This document shows, piece after piece, positions 28,801 to 40,300 of a stretch of DNA of 64,000 bases (within the stretch, counting starts at the first letter, position 1; each line of letters starts with the position of its first letter). The notes below the pieces were generated by a model that did not search any database, was not told where the DNA came from, and saw nothing but the letters and a program-made list of their open reading frames with translations. Position numbers and translations under genes: made by a program. Origin of the DNA: Exaiptasia diaphana (Eukaryota > Cnidaria > Anthozoa > Actiniaria > Aiptasiidae); NCBI RefSeq assembly GCF_001417965.1, contig NW_018384700.1, forward strand, positions 301,979 to 365,978, given 5' to 3'.

Positions 28801-31800
28801 AGGGAAATAGAGAGCCAAGGATAAATACTATCAGAGTAGTCATAACCATCCATAAAGGATTGCCAGCATTTATTAAGGATGTTACTAATCAATCTTTAAA
28901 AAACTCATGTACATAATTAATGAGTTATTAAGGCCAATAGAATGAGCCTATTTGGTCACATGCATGGACCTTTATATCTGATAAAACACTCCTTATTAGT
29001 ATTCTTTATATAAAGAATACTAATAAGGGTGACCTTTATCAGATATAAAGGTCCATTAACCCTAGCAAAGGTCTCAGGTTTGAAACCTGATCATTGACCA
29101 ATGCAGGATGTCAACCGATTTCAGTGAACAGCCAAGAGCGATTCTATTTTACTTTATGCATATTCAATGTGGGATGACAAGAGTGCTTTGTAAAGTGATT
29201 CGCGCATGATCAGTTTGCCCCATTTATCTCTGAACATATTTTTACGGCAATTTCTCCAAGAATTTTAACGGATTTGAGTTTCAAATTAGTGTTGGAGTTT
29301 TTTAAGCCGTTTAAAACACTCTCTCTCGTGTTTTAAACATAATCACAATTATTTATCAAAAGCATGTTTGTTTTTGGCTCACATCACCCTAGTTAGTTAA
29401 CAAGATCACAATACAATCATGAATTTCAAAACAAGACTTGTTTTTTGATTGTTGATTTTAATTCTCAATCAGCTTTCTTGGTTTTCTATTTCCTTATATC
29501 AAGTGTTGTGATTATAATGTGTTGACAAGTACTTTACACTGGGTGAGTACATTATCTCTGATTCCTTCTCTAGACTTTTGCATTTTATTAATCCTTTGAT
29601 AATACTCTTTAAAACACAGAGGCAATATGTTTGGTATCTGGAGACTGTCTGTCTGCTTATCCATCAGATATTTTAATATAAAAAGTATATTTTATATGCA
29701 TAGCTTTCTAGCGCCAAATAACCAGTCAAAAACTTTGAACTCCACAATTCGTACATCTTGATCATTATATTCTTTTATTTCCACTTAAAAATTTACATGA
29801 AGCTGCATATTTGTTCAAATACTTATTCTTATGTGTATTTCCTTTATTCAGATTGAAAGAAAAGAAAACTGAAAAGAAAAAGAAGAGAAAACACTCCCCA
29901 ACACCTCAGTCAAGGTAAAAGTTTATTGCCATCAGTTGGATGTGATAGAAAGAGAAGTGCTATGAGCTGTATCAGGCTGGATTTCAATTTTGAGTACTCC
30001 TGGCAGTATGTTATTTGTGTTTAGATATGTATGTAATGATAATACTGTATATGTAATGCCTCTGCCGTCATTATTAGTTATTTTTCCATCTCGGTAATGA
30101 TCAAAGCAAAAAAACAGCAATATAGAATGGTATCAGGTTATTTCGCACAAGAGACCGTTCGCACAAGTCGTTTCGCCCAAAGTTTCGGACCGTTCGCACA
30201 ATTCTCATATCCATGGATAGTCATTTCGCACAGAAAATAAAATGCCTCAAAGAAAGATACGAAAGAATTGATAGAATTGGTACCAACACTGAATGAATTG
30301 GATTATCAGTAGATTTTTGACTTCATTAACCAACATAACAATCATTTTGAATCATGTCATATATTTTTTGAAGCTCTGATGATGACAGCTCTGAATCAGA
30401 AGACGACTCTCCCCCAAGATCACGTCGTAAACGAAAAAGGCACAGGAAAACATCACGAAGAAGGTACATGTAACTTGTAACAATTAAATGTAATGCTTTG
30501 GAATAATTGCATACAGTTTACCCTAGGTTTGATAATTATTTGAATGTCAAATATCTTCTATTTGCCATTGGTATATCTGGCTGTAAACCAGTACAGTACA
30601 GTTATTTTAATTGATAAAAGTTTGCCAACCTGAATTCTGAGAAATGTATACCTAACTGTACATTTTATTGAATGGGTTTCTTATTGTACATGTAGGTCAT
30701 CCTCGTCAGAAAGTCCCAAGTCTAGCAAACATAAAAAGGACAAAGAAAGAAAGAAAAAGAGAGACAAGTATGACCCACAATGATGATCATCATTACTCTG
30801 ACTACATCATTACTGTTGACTACATGTACAGGATAGGATTGCTGTCCAAATATGGCTACTTGTGCATATTATCTTACTTAAAAATATCAAAACTTATATT
30901 ATTGAAAGCAAATCAATGAAATGACTGTCTATCTATTTGATTTGTTGGGGCCCATGGAGAATAAATTATATCATTCTAAATGATTGTCTAACCTCTACAC
31001 ACAGGAGATCACCCTCTGAAAGCCCAGAGAGAAAACCCAGAAAGAAGCATAAAGATGATAATAGAAAGAAAAGGTGAGGATGACAAGGGTTTTTGCTTTT
31101 GATGGTAAACCACTTTGTGGCTTAAGATATTGCACAGGTACGGAAGTCTTTTTTTTTCAGACTGGTGAGCATGCAATGTTGAAGCCTTTTTGACACCTAT
31201 AGATAATATATCATTCATGGGTGTCTATAATTGGATCGGTGTTTCTAAAGAAACAGTTGTGTAAAAAGATAAATTTAACACCGTAAAAAGAAGTTGTTTG
31301 TAAGTTGTCTTACCTACGGTGTGGAATTTATCTTTTTACACAACTGTTTCTACCCAAGACTAGTCAGTAAAATAAAAATTGGTAAAGGCTGATGAAGCTA
31401 TTAAATCTGATGACTGTATAAATATATGTCAACCAACTAATCTTATCAAATTTACTTTAAAATTAATCTTGGTTATTTGTGTTTAGATCAAGAAGGGACA
31501 AGAGTGAAAGCTTTGAAAGAAAGTCCAAGCACAAGAAGAAAACCAGAAAACAATCTGAGAGTGCAAGTCCTAGTCCCCCAAGAAAAAGCAGCATACAGCA
31601 AAAATTGCAAAGGTATGGAAATAAACCAATTTCCATATGATATTGCTTATTTGCTTTTATCTCAAAAAGGCTATTGTATTACATATTACTCTGTTTTCTG
31701 TAGGTTAGCTGGTGATGAAAGTACTGAGTATAATAACAAAAATAAGCAGCGACACAAGGATAGTGAGAAGGAAAAGAAATCATGGAAGCAACAATCCCCA

Positions 31801-34800
31801 AGCTCAAGTGAAGATGAAAAATCTCTTAGAGAAGCAAGAGGAAGAAGAACATCTGCAGAGAAACCTAAGTTGTCATCTCGTCACAATAACAGAGGACAGG
31901 ACTCTGATAGTGAGCCCACAAGGGCTCTTGAAATAGAAAAGAGAAGAAACCACTCTAAGGACAAAATAGAGGGAAGAAGAAGATCAAGTTCCTATTCCGG
32001 AGAGGATAACATTGAAAGAGGTCGTAATAGATCATTTTCACCAGAACAGTCCAAAAGAATGCAACCAAGGCATCAAGAGAAACCTACTGGAAGACGACGC
32101 GAATCTGAAGAACAAAGATCAAAACCACAGTCAAGAGATTTTCCACTATCACCTCTAAGAAGGAATCGTTCAAGATCTCCAAGTCCTCCAAGAAGGAGGG
32201 TGTCAAGATCACCAGGACCACGAAGAAGAAAGTTTTCAACATCTCCCAGTCCTCCAAAATTTAAGTTGTCAAGATCCCCAGTTCCTCAAAGAAGAAAGCT
32301 TTCTAAATCCCCATTACCTCCAAGAAAGAATCTTTCAAGATCTTCAAGCCCAAGGCGAAAGCTTTCCAGTTCCCCAAGCCCCCCAAGGAGAAAAGTGGTA
32401 AGATCCCCAAGCCCCCCTAGAAGAAGGATATCAAAGTCTCCAAGCACTTCAAGAAAACTGGCAAGACCAGCAAGCCCACCAAGAAGAAAAGTGTCAATGT
32501 CTCCAAGTTCATCAAGAAGAAAACATTCAAGATCCCCAAGTCCTTCAAGACGACAACTAGCAAGATCTCCAAGCCCTTCAAGACGAAAACTAGCAAGATC
32601 TCCAAGCCCTTCAAGACGAAAACTAGCAAGATCCCCAAGCCCTTCAAGACGAAAACTAGCAAGATCTCCAAGCCCTTCAAGACGAAAACTAGCAAGATCC
32701 CCAAGCCCTTCAAGACGAAAACTAGCAAGATCTCCAAGCCCTTCAAGACGAAAACTAGCAAGATCCNACCAGGACCACGAAGAAGAAAGTTTTCAACATC
32801 TCCCAGTCCTCCAAAATTTAAGTTGTCAAGATCCCCAGTTCCTCAAAGAAGAAAGCTTTCTAAATCCCCATTACCTCCAAGAAAGAATCTTTCAAGATCT
32901 TCAAGCCCAAGGCGAAAGCTTTCCAGTTCCCCAAGCCCCCCAAGGAGAAAAGTGGTAAGATCCCCAAGCCCCCCTAGAAGAAGGATATCAAAGTCTCCAA
33001 GCACTTCAAGAAAACTGGCAAGACCAGCAAGCCCACCAAGAAGAAAAGTGTCAATGTCTCCAAGTTCATCAAGAAGAAAACATTCAAGATCCCCAAGTCC
33101 TTCAAGACGACAACTAGCAAGATCTCCAAGCCCTTCAAGACGAAAACTAGCAAGATCTCCAAGCCCTTCAAGACGAAAACTAGCAAGATCCCCAAGCCCT
33201 TCAAGACGAAAACTAGCAAGATCTCCAAGCCCTTCAAGACGAAAACTAGCAAGATCCTCAAGTCCCTCAAGAAATAAGCTTTCAAGATCCCCAATCTCTC
33301 AATCTCCTATTCCACCAAGAAGGTATCAAGGAAACCATGATAGATACCAAAGCCCTCCAAGACAGGTTAAGTCAAGAGATAGTAATTCGCGATCTCCTAG
33401 AGTGCCAAGAAGGCAACCGGCATCTATTTCTCCCCAAAGGCAGTCTCGATCTCCTCAAAACAATGCAAGATCTAGAAGACGGGAGTCTCCAATATCACCA
33501 AACCATTTGCAAGATAGAAATGACTCCCAAAGGCGAAGGGGCCAACAAAGATCTCCAGACCATTTTGATCATTTTAGATCTGGCCATAGTCCACCAAGAA
33601 AGACACAGGCTGATGAGCTGAACAGATTGGAGATGAACAGGCAACCAAAAGGCTCACAATCACCTGAAAAAGCTCTTTCTCCCAAGACAAAACAATCCAT
33701 TGAAAGGTCAAGTAGAAGCCCTCATAGAACTAGACCCATTGCCTCTACTATTTCAAAGAAACCTGCCGTAGAAAAGAAAGAAGACACCAAACCCACAAAG
33801 CCTGATTCAGATTCAGATTCTTCATCTGAAAGCTCAGAGGAGTCAAACTCATCATCGGATTCAGATTCAAGCAGCTCAGATGAAAGTGATACCAATCAAA
33901 AGAAATCAGTTCCTTCAAAACCAGACAGTAGAAACACCACATCCAAAGAAACAAAAAAGAGATTGTCCCCTCAAGGGAAAAACACTTCATATTCACAAAG
34001 CCAAAGCTTGTCAAGACAAAGCCATCTTTCACCAAAGCAACAAACAAAAGGTTCTCCTCAAAGAAACTACCCAAGAAGACCAAGAAGCTCAAGTTTGAGC
34101 CCATCAAGAAGACGAAGCAGTCCTGGGTGGAACAGAAATCAGAGAAGAAACTCAGATCAATTCAAGAGGAGCCCTTCACCTTCCTACCATCGTCAACGTC
34201 GTTCACCATCTCCAAAAACCAACAGGAGGAGACTGCCTTCACAACAGTGGAGACAAAATAGACAACGGAGTCCTGAACAACAATATTCACCACAAAGGAC
34301 TTACAATAGAAGGTCTCGCAGTCCAAGAAGAAGTAGAAGTCCCATTCAAAGATACTCTCAAAGCCCTTCTAGGCATCATTCCTTTCCAAGAAGGCAGAGT
34401 TCTGAAAGACAAAGAGAACCATCAGCTAGTCAAGTAAGACCTCCCAATGTGTCATCAAGACAAAAGGATGGTGCAAAAGATGAAACTCATCTTCCAAATC
34501 AAAGGTTTGTCTTGGAATTACATAGTCTGTTGAATGAAGGCATGAATACAATGGTCTTGGTTAGTTACAAAATTATTTAATCAGCTAAAAATAACAGATG
34601 CTCAAAATGTTAATTACACTTTAATGTAACTTGTTCAAAATAAAACAAATCAGGAAATGTGTACATAGGGGACTAGCATGGAAATTGCTCAAAATTAGAA
34701 ATATAATTATGCTGATAAATGATTGTTGGATGATAACATTATCTTTGCTACTGCTAATATTTTAATTAAAAATTACTTGTTTTAATTTTAGGTCAGGAGA

Positions 34801-34972
34801 GGAAAAAAAGAATGAAAGTGGATCTCCCAAGAACAAAAAAAATAAGGATAGCGATAGCAGTAGTGAAGCAAGTGACAGTAGCAGTGACAGTAGTGCTTCA
34901 ACTAGCAGTGATGATTCAAGTGATGATTCTAGTAGTGAAAGCAGTAGTGATAGCGATAGCCCAAAGAGATGA
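25837..34972 (+). CDS. SRRM2: SRRM2 / Cwc21-like spliceosomal SR-repeat protein
   Basis: Ten coding exons: 25837-26075, 27532-27615, 28113-28319, 29852-29914, 30374-30463, 30696-30767, 31005-31073, 31487-31612, 31704-34504, 34792-34972. The N-terminus MYNNIGLATARGSGTNGYVQ followed by RNLS is the Cwf21 signature of SRRM2 and yeast Cwc21, which contacts the catalytic spliceosome near the 5' splice site. ETHQMAEAAEEKNNKMKDALGI and KDGSSF extend the match. The remainder is Lys/Arg/Ser-rich, with an RS-repeat array (RRKLARSPSPS units), an acidic Ser tract, and an Asp/Ser-rich end SDSDSPKR. Every intron is in phase 2, and every intact internal exon is a multiple of three. The large exon is the exception: a single N at 32767 sits where a 557-bp block starts again out of frame, almost certainly an assembly fault. 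Human SRRM2 is far longer. Confidence 0.9.
26883..27150 (+). mobile_element. LINE fragment: end of reverse transcriptase ORF
   Basis: An 84-codon frame in SRRM2 intron 1 reads RLFNELNWVPFYEET, KCAILFKRTQFTVMEYL and SSRHSRSNRYSKRGKTFVVS. This is the conserved C-terminal region after the RT domain in CR1/L2/jockey-type non-LTR retrotransposons. Only this 3' piece remains, typical of 5' truncation. Confidence 0.8.
28893..29341. mobile_element. Dispersed element, copy 1 (pair with 51721-52206)
   Basis: In SRRM2 intron 3, about 450 bp match 51721-52206 closely, from TTTAAAAAACTCAT to TCTCTCTCGTG. A perfect internal hairpin is formed by TTAGTATTCTTTATATAAAG with AATACTAATAA, and by GGACCTTTATATCTGATA with its inverse. 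There is no coding capacity. Confidence 0.85.
30130..30245. repeat. TTTCGCACAA/GTTCGCACAA degenerate repeat
   Basis: Within about 110 bases of SRRM2 intron 4 the phrase TTTCGCACAA, GTTCGCACAA or CGTTTCGCCCAA occurs five times, spaced 10-50 bases apart. It looks like a degenerate short tandem repeat. Confidence 0.7.
31237..31355. mobile_element. Short foldback element (GTTTCTAAAGAAACAGTTGT family), copy 1
   Basis: AACAGTTGTGTAAAAAGATA on the left pairs with TATCTTTTTACACAACTGTT on the right across a 40-base loop, in SRRM2 intron 7. The left end recurs at 62123 in the ESCO gene. Confidence 0.8.
32211..33258 (+). repeat. Duplicated coding block with 33-bp RS repeats, joined at an N
   Basis: The sequence from ACCAGGACCACGAAGAAG at 32211 starts again at 32768, right after the N at 32767, and stays nearly identical to about 33255. 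Each block ends in tandem 33-bp units (about seven in the first, five in the second) encoding RRKLARSPSPS; in the first block most units alternate between TCTCCAAGC and CCCCAAGC. The 557-base offset shifts the reading frame. Confidence 0.9.
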
Positions 34973-37326
34973 TTTCATTGTGTGAATCATTTTGAAGACT
35001 AGGAATATCTATACTAATCCTATACTATGGGTGTACACTATAATATTACTCTTGTTTGCATTATTTCATTTTGATTGAATGACCTTTTTTTAATATGTAG
35101 TAGGAATTAAATTTTCAGCAGTTTTTTGCATGATGGATCTATTCACAAGCTCTAGACACTCAATGGAGGACTTGGACAATAGGAAATCCATTATCACAGC
35201 TGGAAAGTTTAGGAGAACTGCTGTAAAAATTACCAAACTGTGGACGGAAAACACTGCTCTCAACACCCCTTTTTTCATTAAATTCCTGAAAATGTTTTGA
35301 CACAATAGTTATCTACAGAATATTTTTTTGTCACAAATATTTGAGCATAAGATTTTCCAAAGTTACTCCCTCCTGAACAGTATTGAAACACTTTTATTCA
35401 GTACTTTCTTTTGTTGGTTTTTTGACAAGTGAATATTTTCTCTATTCAGCAGTTCTTATAGGATTCTTATAGGATTCAGTGGTTCTTATAGGATAACTTA
35501 ATTTTTTGGTGCTAATGTGTACATGTATAAAGAGCAAAGATTCTAAGGGTATAGCTCTGAATTCCAAGAAATGTAATGTAAGTCATCCTTTGAGTCTCAG
35601 TGGTATAGACCATATCTGGGATGTTCAATATTTTGTCAGCATTAATTTTTACTATACAGAGTGTACACCATTAACTGTCTTTGTGTTGCTGGTCTAATTT
35701 CTTGAGTGATCTTTTAGTTGACAACTACATAGTGAATATGTAAAGTAGGCACACTTAATCAGCATGAAATGAGCATTAAAAAAACAACAAAGGAATTACT
35801 ATAATCAACTTTCATGAATTAAGGTCATGTACTCTTCTTCTATGTGCTAAAATGTTGCGCAGTTTGTTCATGGATAAATAAAATGGCTTGCACTCTGTAA
35901 TATTACCTGCTTAGGGTTACAGTAGTTTAGTATTATTTTGTTTTGTGATTGGGTTTAGTGCCCTTTCTTTCACAGCACCAACAAGGAAATCGAAAGTTAG
36001 CATGTTTTGTAGAATATAATCAAGCCATCATGTATTGTACTTTTAGCTGTCTTATTAATAAAACACTTTTATAAGCACTCGTCAGCTGATATTTGGAATC
36101 ATTTTTTGCCAACTCCCATAAGGGAATGTTCACTACAAAACTCAATAGATAAGAAAACAAGAGCAAAAAGACAATTACAAATGCCTGGCTATGCAATGAA
36201 TATTGTTTTAATTAAGATTTTGGCTACACTTCTACATTACTGCAAAAAGCGCAAGTAAAAAATATTTGTGAGACAGATTGCCTAGGAAATAATGAATTCA
36301 AAATGATTGCAACTGTGTTGTAAAGTTGTTATATCAACTAGCAAAAGGTGGTAATCTGTTTTCACAGACAATGGAAAACCAACAGTCCATATGGACTGGT
36401 TCTAGCCTGGTTCACACTAACATATTTAACCTATTGTTTATATTCATATTCTTCACACCCATTTTCCTTTTGAAAACAAAAAAGGTCGCAAAGGAGACTA
36501 GCTTATGATACTTGCTGTGATTATTTTGATGCACAAGCTTGACTTCATTCCTTTGTATTGCCCCACAACGAATTTTCTGAGTTCTGGATTCCATGGAAAT
36601 TGTGCAATGATTCTAGATTCCACCATACTGGATTTTGACATACTGGATGTTTTTTAGGAAACATTTTAAGTAATTTGGACCTTCTGAATTCCCCTTTTTT
36701 ATCTAATTCAGTTTTCGTTGTCAGGATTCCAGATTCCAAAGCGAAAATTAATATTGTGGGATTCCAGATTCCATGTCTTGGGGCAATTTGTGTTTAATTG
36801 TTAAGATGTTTAATCTGAGACCAAATCAAACGAATAAAACATTCTTTCCCATAGCATAATATTTTGTGCAGGTTATTGTCTTATCTGTAGACAAGACTTC
36901 ACAAGTCTACCTTATTTTGTATTTTGTTCTTTTGGGATTGTCAAAAATCTATTTCATTGGTGCATTAAATTATTAAAACTGGAAAGTGATTTGTAGAAAT
37001 TTGTGCAAGTTTGCTCTATTTTGTCATCCTAAGCAGAGTTGGTCTCTGTCTTAAGTTATGTATGATAATTACCCTGTTGTAAAAAAAAACACATAGGATC
37101 GTGTTCATTTGACTGCATTTGACTGTTTGCTTTTGTTCTTTACCAACAAATACTACCGTAACTAAAATGTCATTTTCACAGCAAAGTTAAATCAAAATGA
37201 CTATACATGAATATATTATTTATACATGTGGAAAACAAGTGCTGAGAAAATTTCCCTTGTATTGGTTGAAATAAGCCTTTCCAATAATGTTTGTGCCTGT
37301 GGATAATTATTTGCATATACACCAAG
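34973..37326. other. SRRM2 3' UTR and convergent spacer to BLMH
   Basis: No second gene is supported. AATAAA at 36057-36062 is a good end for a 1.1-kb SRRM2 3' UTR; an earlier AATAAA lies near 35877. Short direct repeats of TTCTTATAGGATT occur at 35453-35492. An inverted-repeat element occupies 36559-36786. Confidence 0.5.
36559..36786. mobile_element. Inverted-repeat element with GATTCCAGATTCCA motifs
   Basis: The ends ATTGCCCCA and TTGGGGCAAT are inverted. Between them, GGATTCCA / GATTCCAGATTCCA is restated several times in both orientations. There is no coding capacity. Confidence 0.55.
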
Positions 37327-40300
37327 TTATAATTTAGCTGATTTATGTCCATGTTCATCACACTGGACACAGGCAAGAGCACCCATGGGATCCCATGCAG
37401 GCAGGACTACTACATCTTGGTTTAACAAATCAAGCTTGTCCTGTGGGATGTATTTTTTGTCCACAACTACTTCATAGACATATTCAGTAAACCAGTCATC
37501 TGTCATCACCAGGTAACCCTTGTCTCCTTTGTCATCTCCCCATGAATTCTCAACCCTCCATTTAGATGTCTTGATTGGTGTCAGGGTTACTGGCTGTGTG
37601 GATTCATCCTTGGGTTCTTCCTCTGTCTTTTCCTAAAAGAAATATTTCAATATTAAAAAATTTAAAAAATTTAAATAAAAAAAAAATCAATTAAAAATTA
37701 AATTAAAAAATATTAAAATATTTTAAAAACATTTTGTTTCAACAGTCTTTGGGTTTGAAGTGTCTAATATAATATTGAATGGTTTGAAGAGCGAATACAA
37801 TGGTTAACTGGTTTATTGCATTATATATTGAATAAATTGTACCAGACTGAATAAATTATCATGGCTACCAGTAAATAATATGCAGGCAAAGTACCAGTAA
37901 ATAATATGCAGGCAAAGTTAGCATTGATGCATTATCACCTGTGATGTTTCTATGATTACAATCATCTTTCTTTATATAATGTGCTAGTGTGGACATATAC
38001 AACTGTAGCTGGCTTGCAATGCTATTTTAGTTACCTCAAGGTCAAAAGAAAGTCCAGTAAGTGTCATAGCATGTGTCATGAGAGATTCACCATAGATGAG
38101 CCGTTGTGCTTTGTCCATACCAAGTAATGACAAACCAAACACTAAATCATAGTTATGTCTACAAATATAACAAAAGTCATTTCATTTTCAAGGAAGATGG
38201 GAGAGGTGTTAAGTCACTCCAGTAAGACTAAGTCAAACTATGGGTAGAACATGGAATCTGTATGCAACTAGATGATAATGAGTAATTGAAATTGAAATTG
38301 GTACATTTTGAGATCCTGCATTTGATCCAGTTCTTAGATTGAAGTGTTATGTTAAGTCCTTATTTACAGTTCCATTATTTTGTTCTTGTAAAATACTGAC
38401 TTTCAATGAGGATCTCAGGAAGTAAGAAGAGGTTGGCAATATACAATTTAATTAACTTTGCCCAAATCACTTACATTTTTGTATCAAGAGCTCCAATTTT
38501 GTTTGCAAAGTGTTTACCAACATCGCAGCCAAACCAAACAGCCTAGATAAAAAACATTCAAAGAAATTATAAATGATTTCTTTGCAATATTATCATTTGC
38601 CACTGATTGCTTTGGTCTGAATTACAATATAATATAACCCAACTAAGAAATGAAGGACAAGGACATGTTTTATTTAATAGTTTTCCATTAATTTTAATTT
38701 ATAGATATCAAATACAACATTTTTGAGTTCAAAGCAAATAACCGCGCTATTTTATTTGACAGAGGATTCTCTTGTGCAAAGATCTTGTCAAACAAACAGG
38801 AAAGAATTAAAGAAAATAAGAACAATAGCAATTATTAATAGTTGTAAGAACAATAGCACTAACAAATTGCATTTTCCCCAAGTTGAAGCATAGCCCTGTA
38901 TTCCCAGAATGACTTAAACTTTAGGCCTTTTGGGTATACAGGGTTAGTCTCAACTCAGGAAAAATGCAAATTTCCAAGGCGTTTTCAATAATGACACTTT
39001 CTTGTGCTTTCTTTTGTGGCTAGTGAGGTACATGTACTTGCACAAGAGAATCTGTTGTCAAATAAAGCATTTTTTTGCTTTGAAATTGAAAATGGAGTAT
39101 TGGTTAAAATACCTCATTATCTCTAAGTGATGCTGCTGCCAGGTACTTTAGGACCTCAACAGGTTGATTGAGGTATACTATTTGACGGCCATTAGCAAAG
39201 TTACCCAAGTACTCCACGGTGTATAGTTTGTTGTACTCATTTCTTGGGTCATTTACAATACAAACCTTGCAAAAACATGTAAAGTAAGAGTAATGATGTG
39301 CTATGATTATATCTAAGACACTTATGCCCCTCAAACCTTGATGCTAAAGTAAAATTGTACTCAACAAGTTTGAGTCTTTGACAAGGAACAATATTCCATG
39401 GGAGAAAACATTTCAGTAGTCTCCATTGCAGACATGCTTAATCACACTAATCCCATTAACCAAACATGGCTGTGTTTGTGTCACGACAATAATAAAAAAG
39501 GTAATATCATGAAAGATAAAACTGAAGGGAATTTTAATCAGAAATTCAAATAATCATATTTGCCTCACATGTTACATCATAGCATTAATCATAGCCTGCA
39601 TAAATCAGGTTTTATTCTCTACAATAACCATCAGTGTTTACGAGTAAATCCTGTATGAAACTCAGGCTACATTAATTGTAGAGAAGGTCATTTTATTTGA
39701 TACAGGCAATCTGTTGGCACTGAATCATTGTAAGTTACACTCCGAATATTTGCTTTCCCATGATCCCTTTTGGCATCAATTAGCTTTCATGATGTAACCT
39801 TTTGGAACCTGACCATTTTTATTTTTCAATTTGTACCTTGTCAAGCACATTGTAAACAGGTTTGACATGATCCTGGTAGAACTTTAATGGAGTGAGCCCT
39901 TCTATTTTGGTGTATTTCTTACTCTTGTCATAGAATTCCCATGTAAAAGTCTCTGGTGGTTTTCCTAAGGATATTACTACCACACGATATACCTGCATAA
40001 CAATACATACCATGATGATAAGATGTCTCCTTTATATGTCTGATATGTATTTTACTCAGTATATATGTGGGTCAGTACATGCAGGTACAGCAAGGGTAAT
40101 GATAGCAGGTCCTATATTGGTTTTTCTAGTCTAATACTCTATTACCCTATCGCTGGTAGGTTTGTGTCTTTGAGCAGTCACAAGTCCATTCTACATTTTA
40201 CTTATCATTATCTCTGTAACATTCATCACCATATTCATTGAGGAAAAATTGCTGCTAATAGCTGTCAAGATACATGACTAATGGTTGACTTCTAAAAACC

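Noticed and set aside
32545-32766. CRISPR-like array of 33-bp repeats
   Set aside because: There are no spacers, the units are contiguous and in frame with an SR protein in an animal gene.
32417-33294. Minus-strand hydrophobic repeat frames (LLVFVLKGLEI units)
   Set aside because: These are the exact antisense of the SRRM2 RS repeats; the periodicity comes from the 33-bp units.
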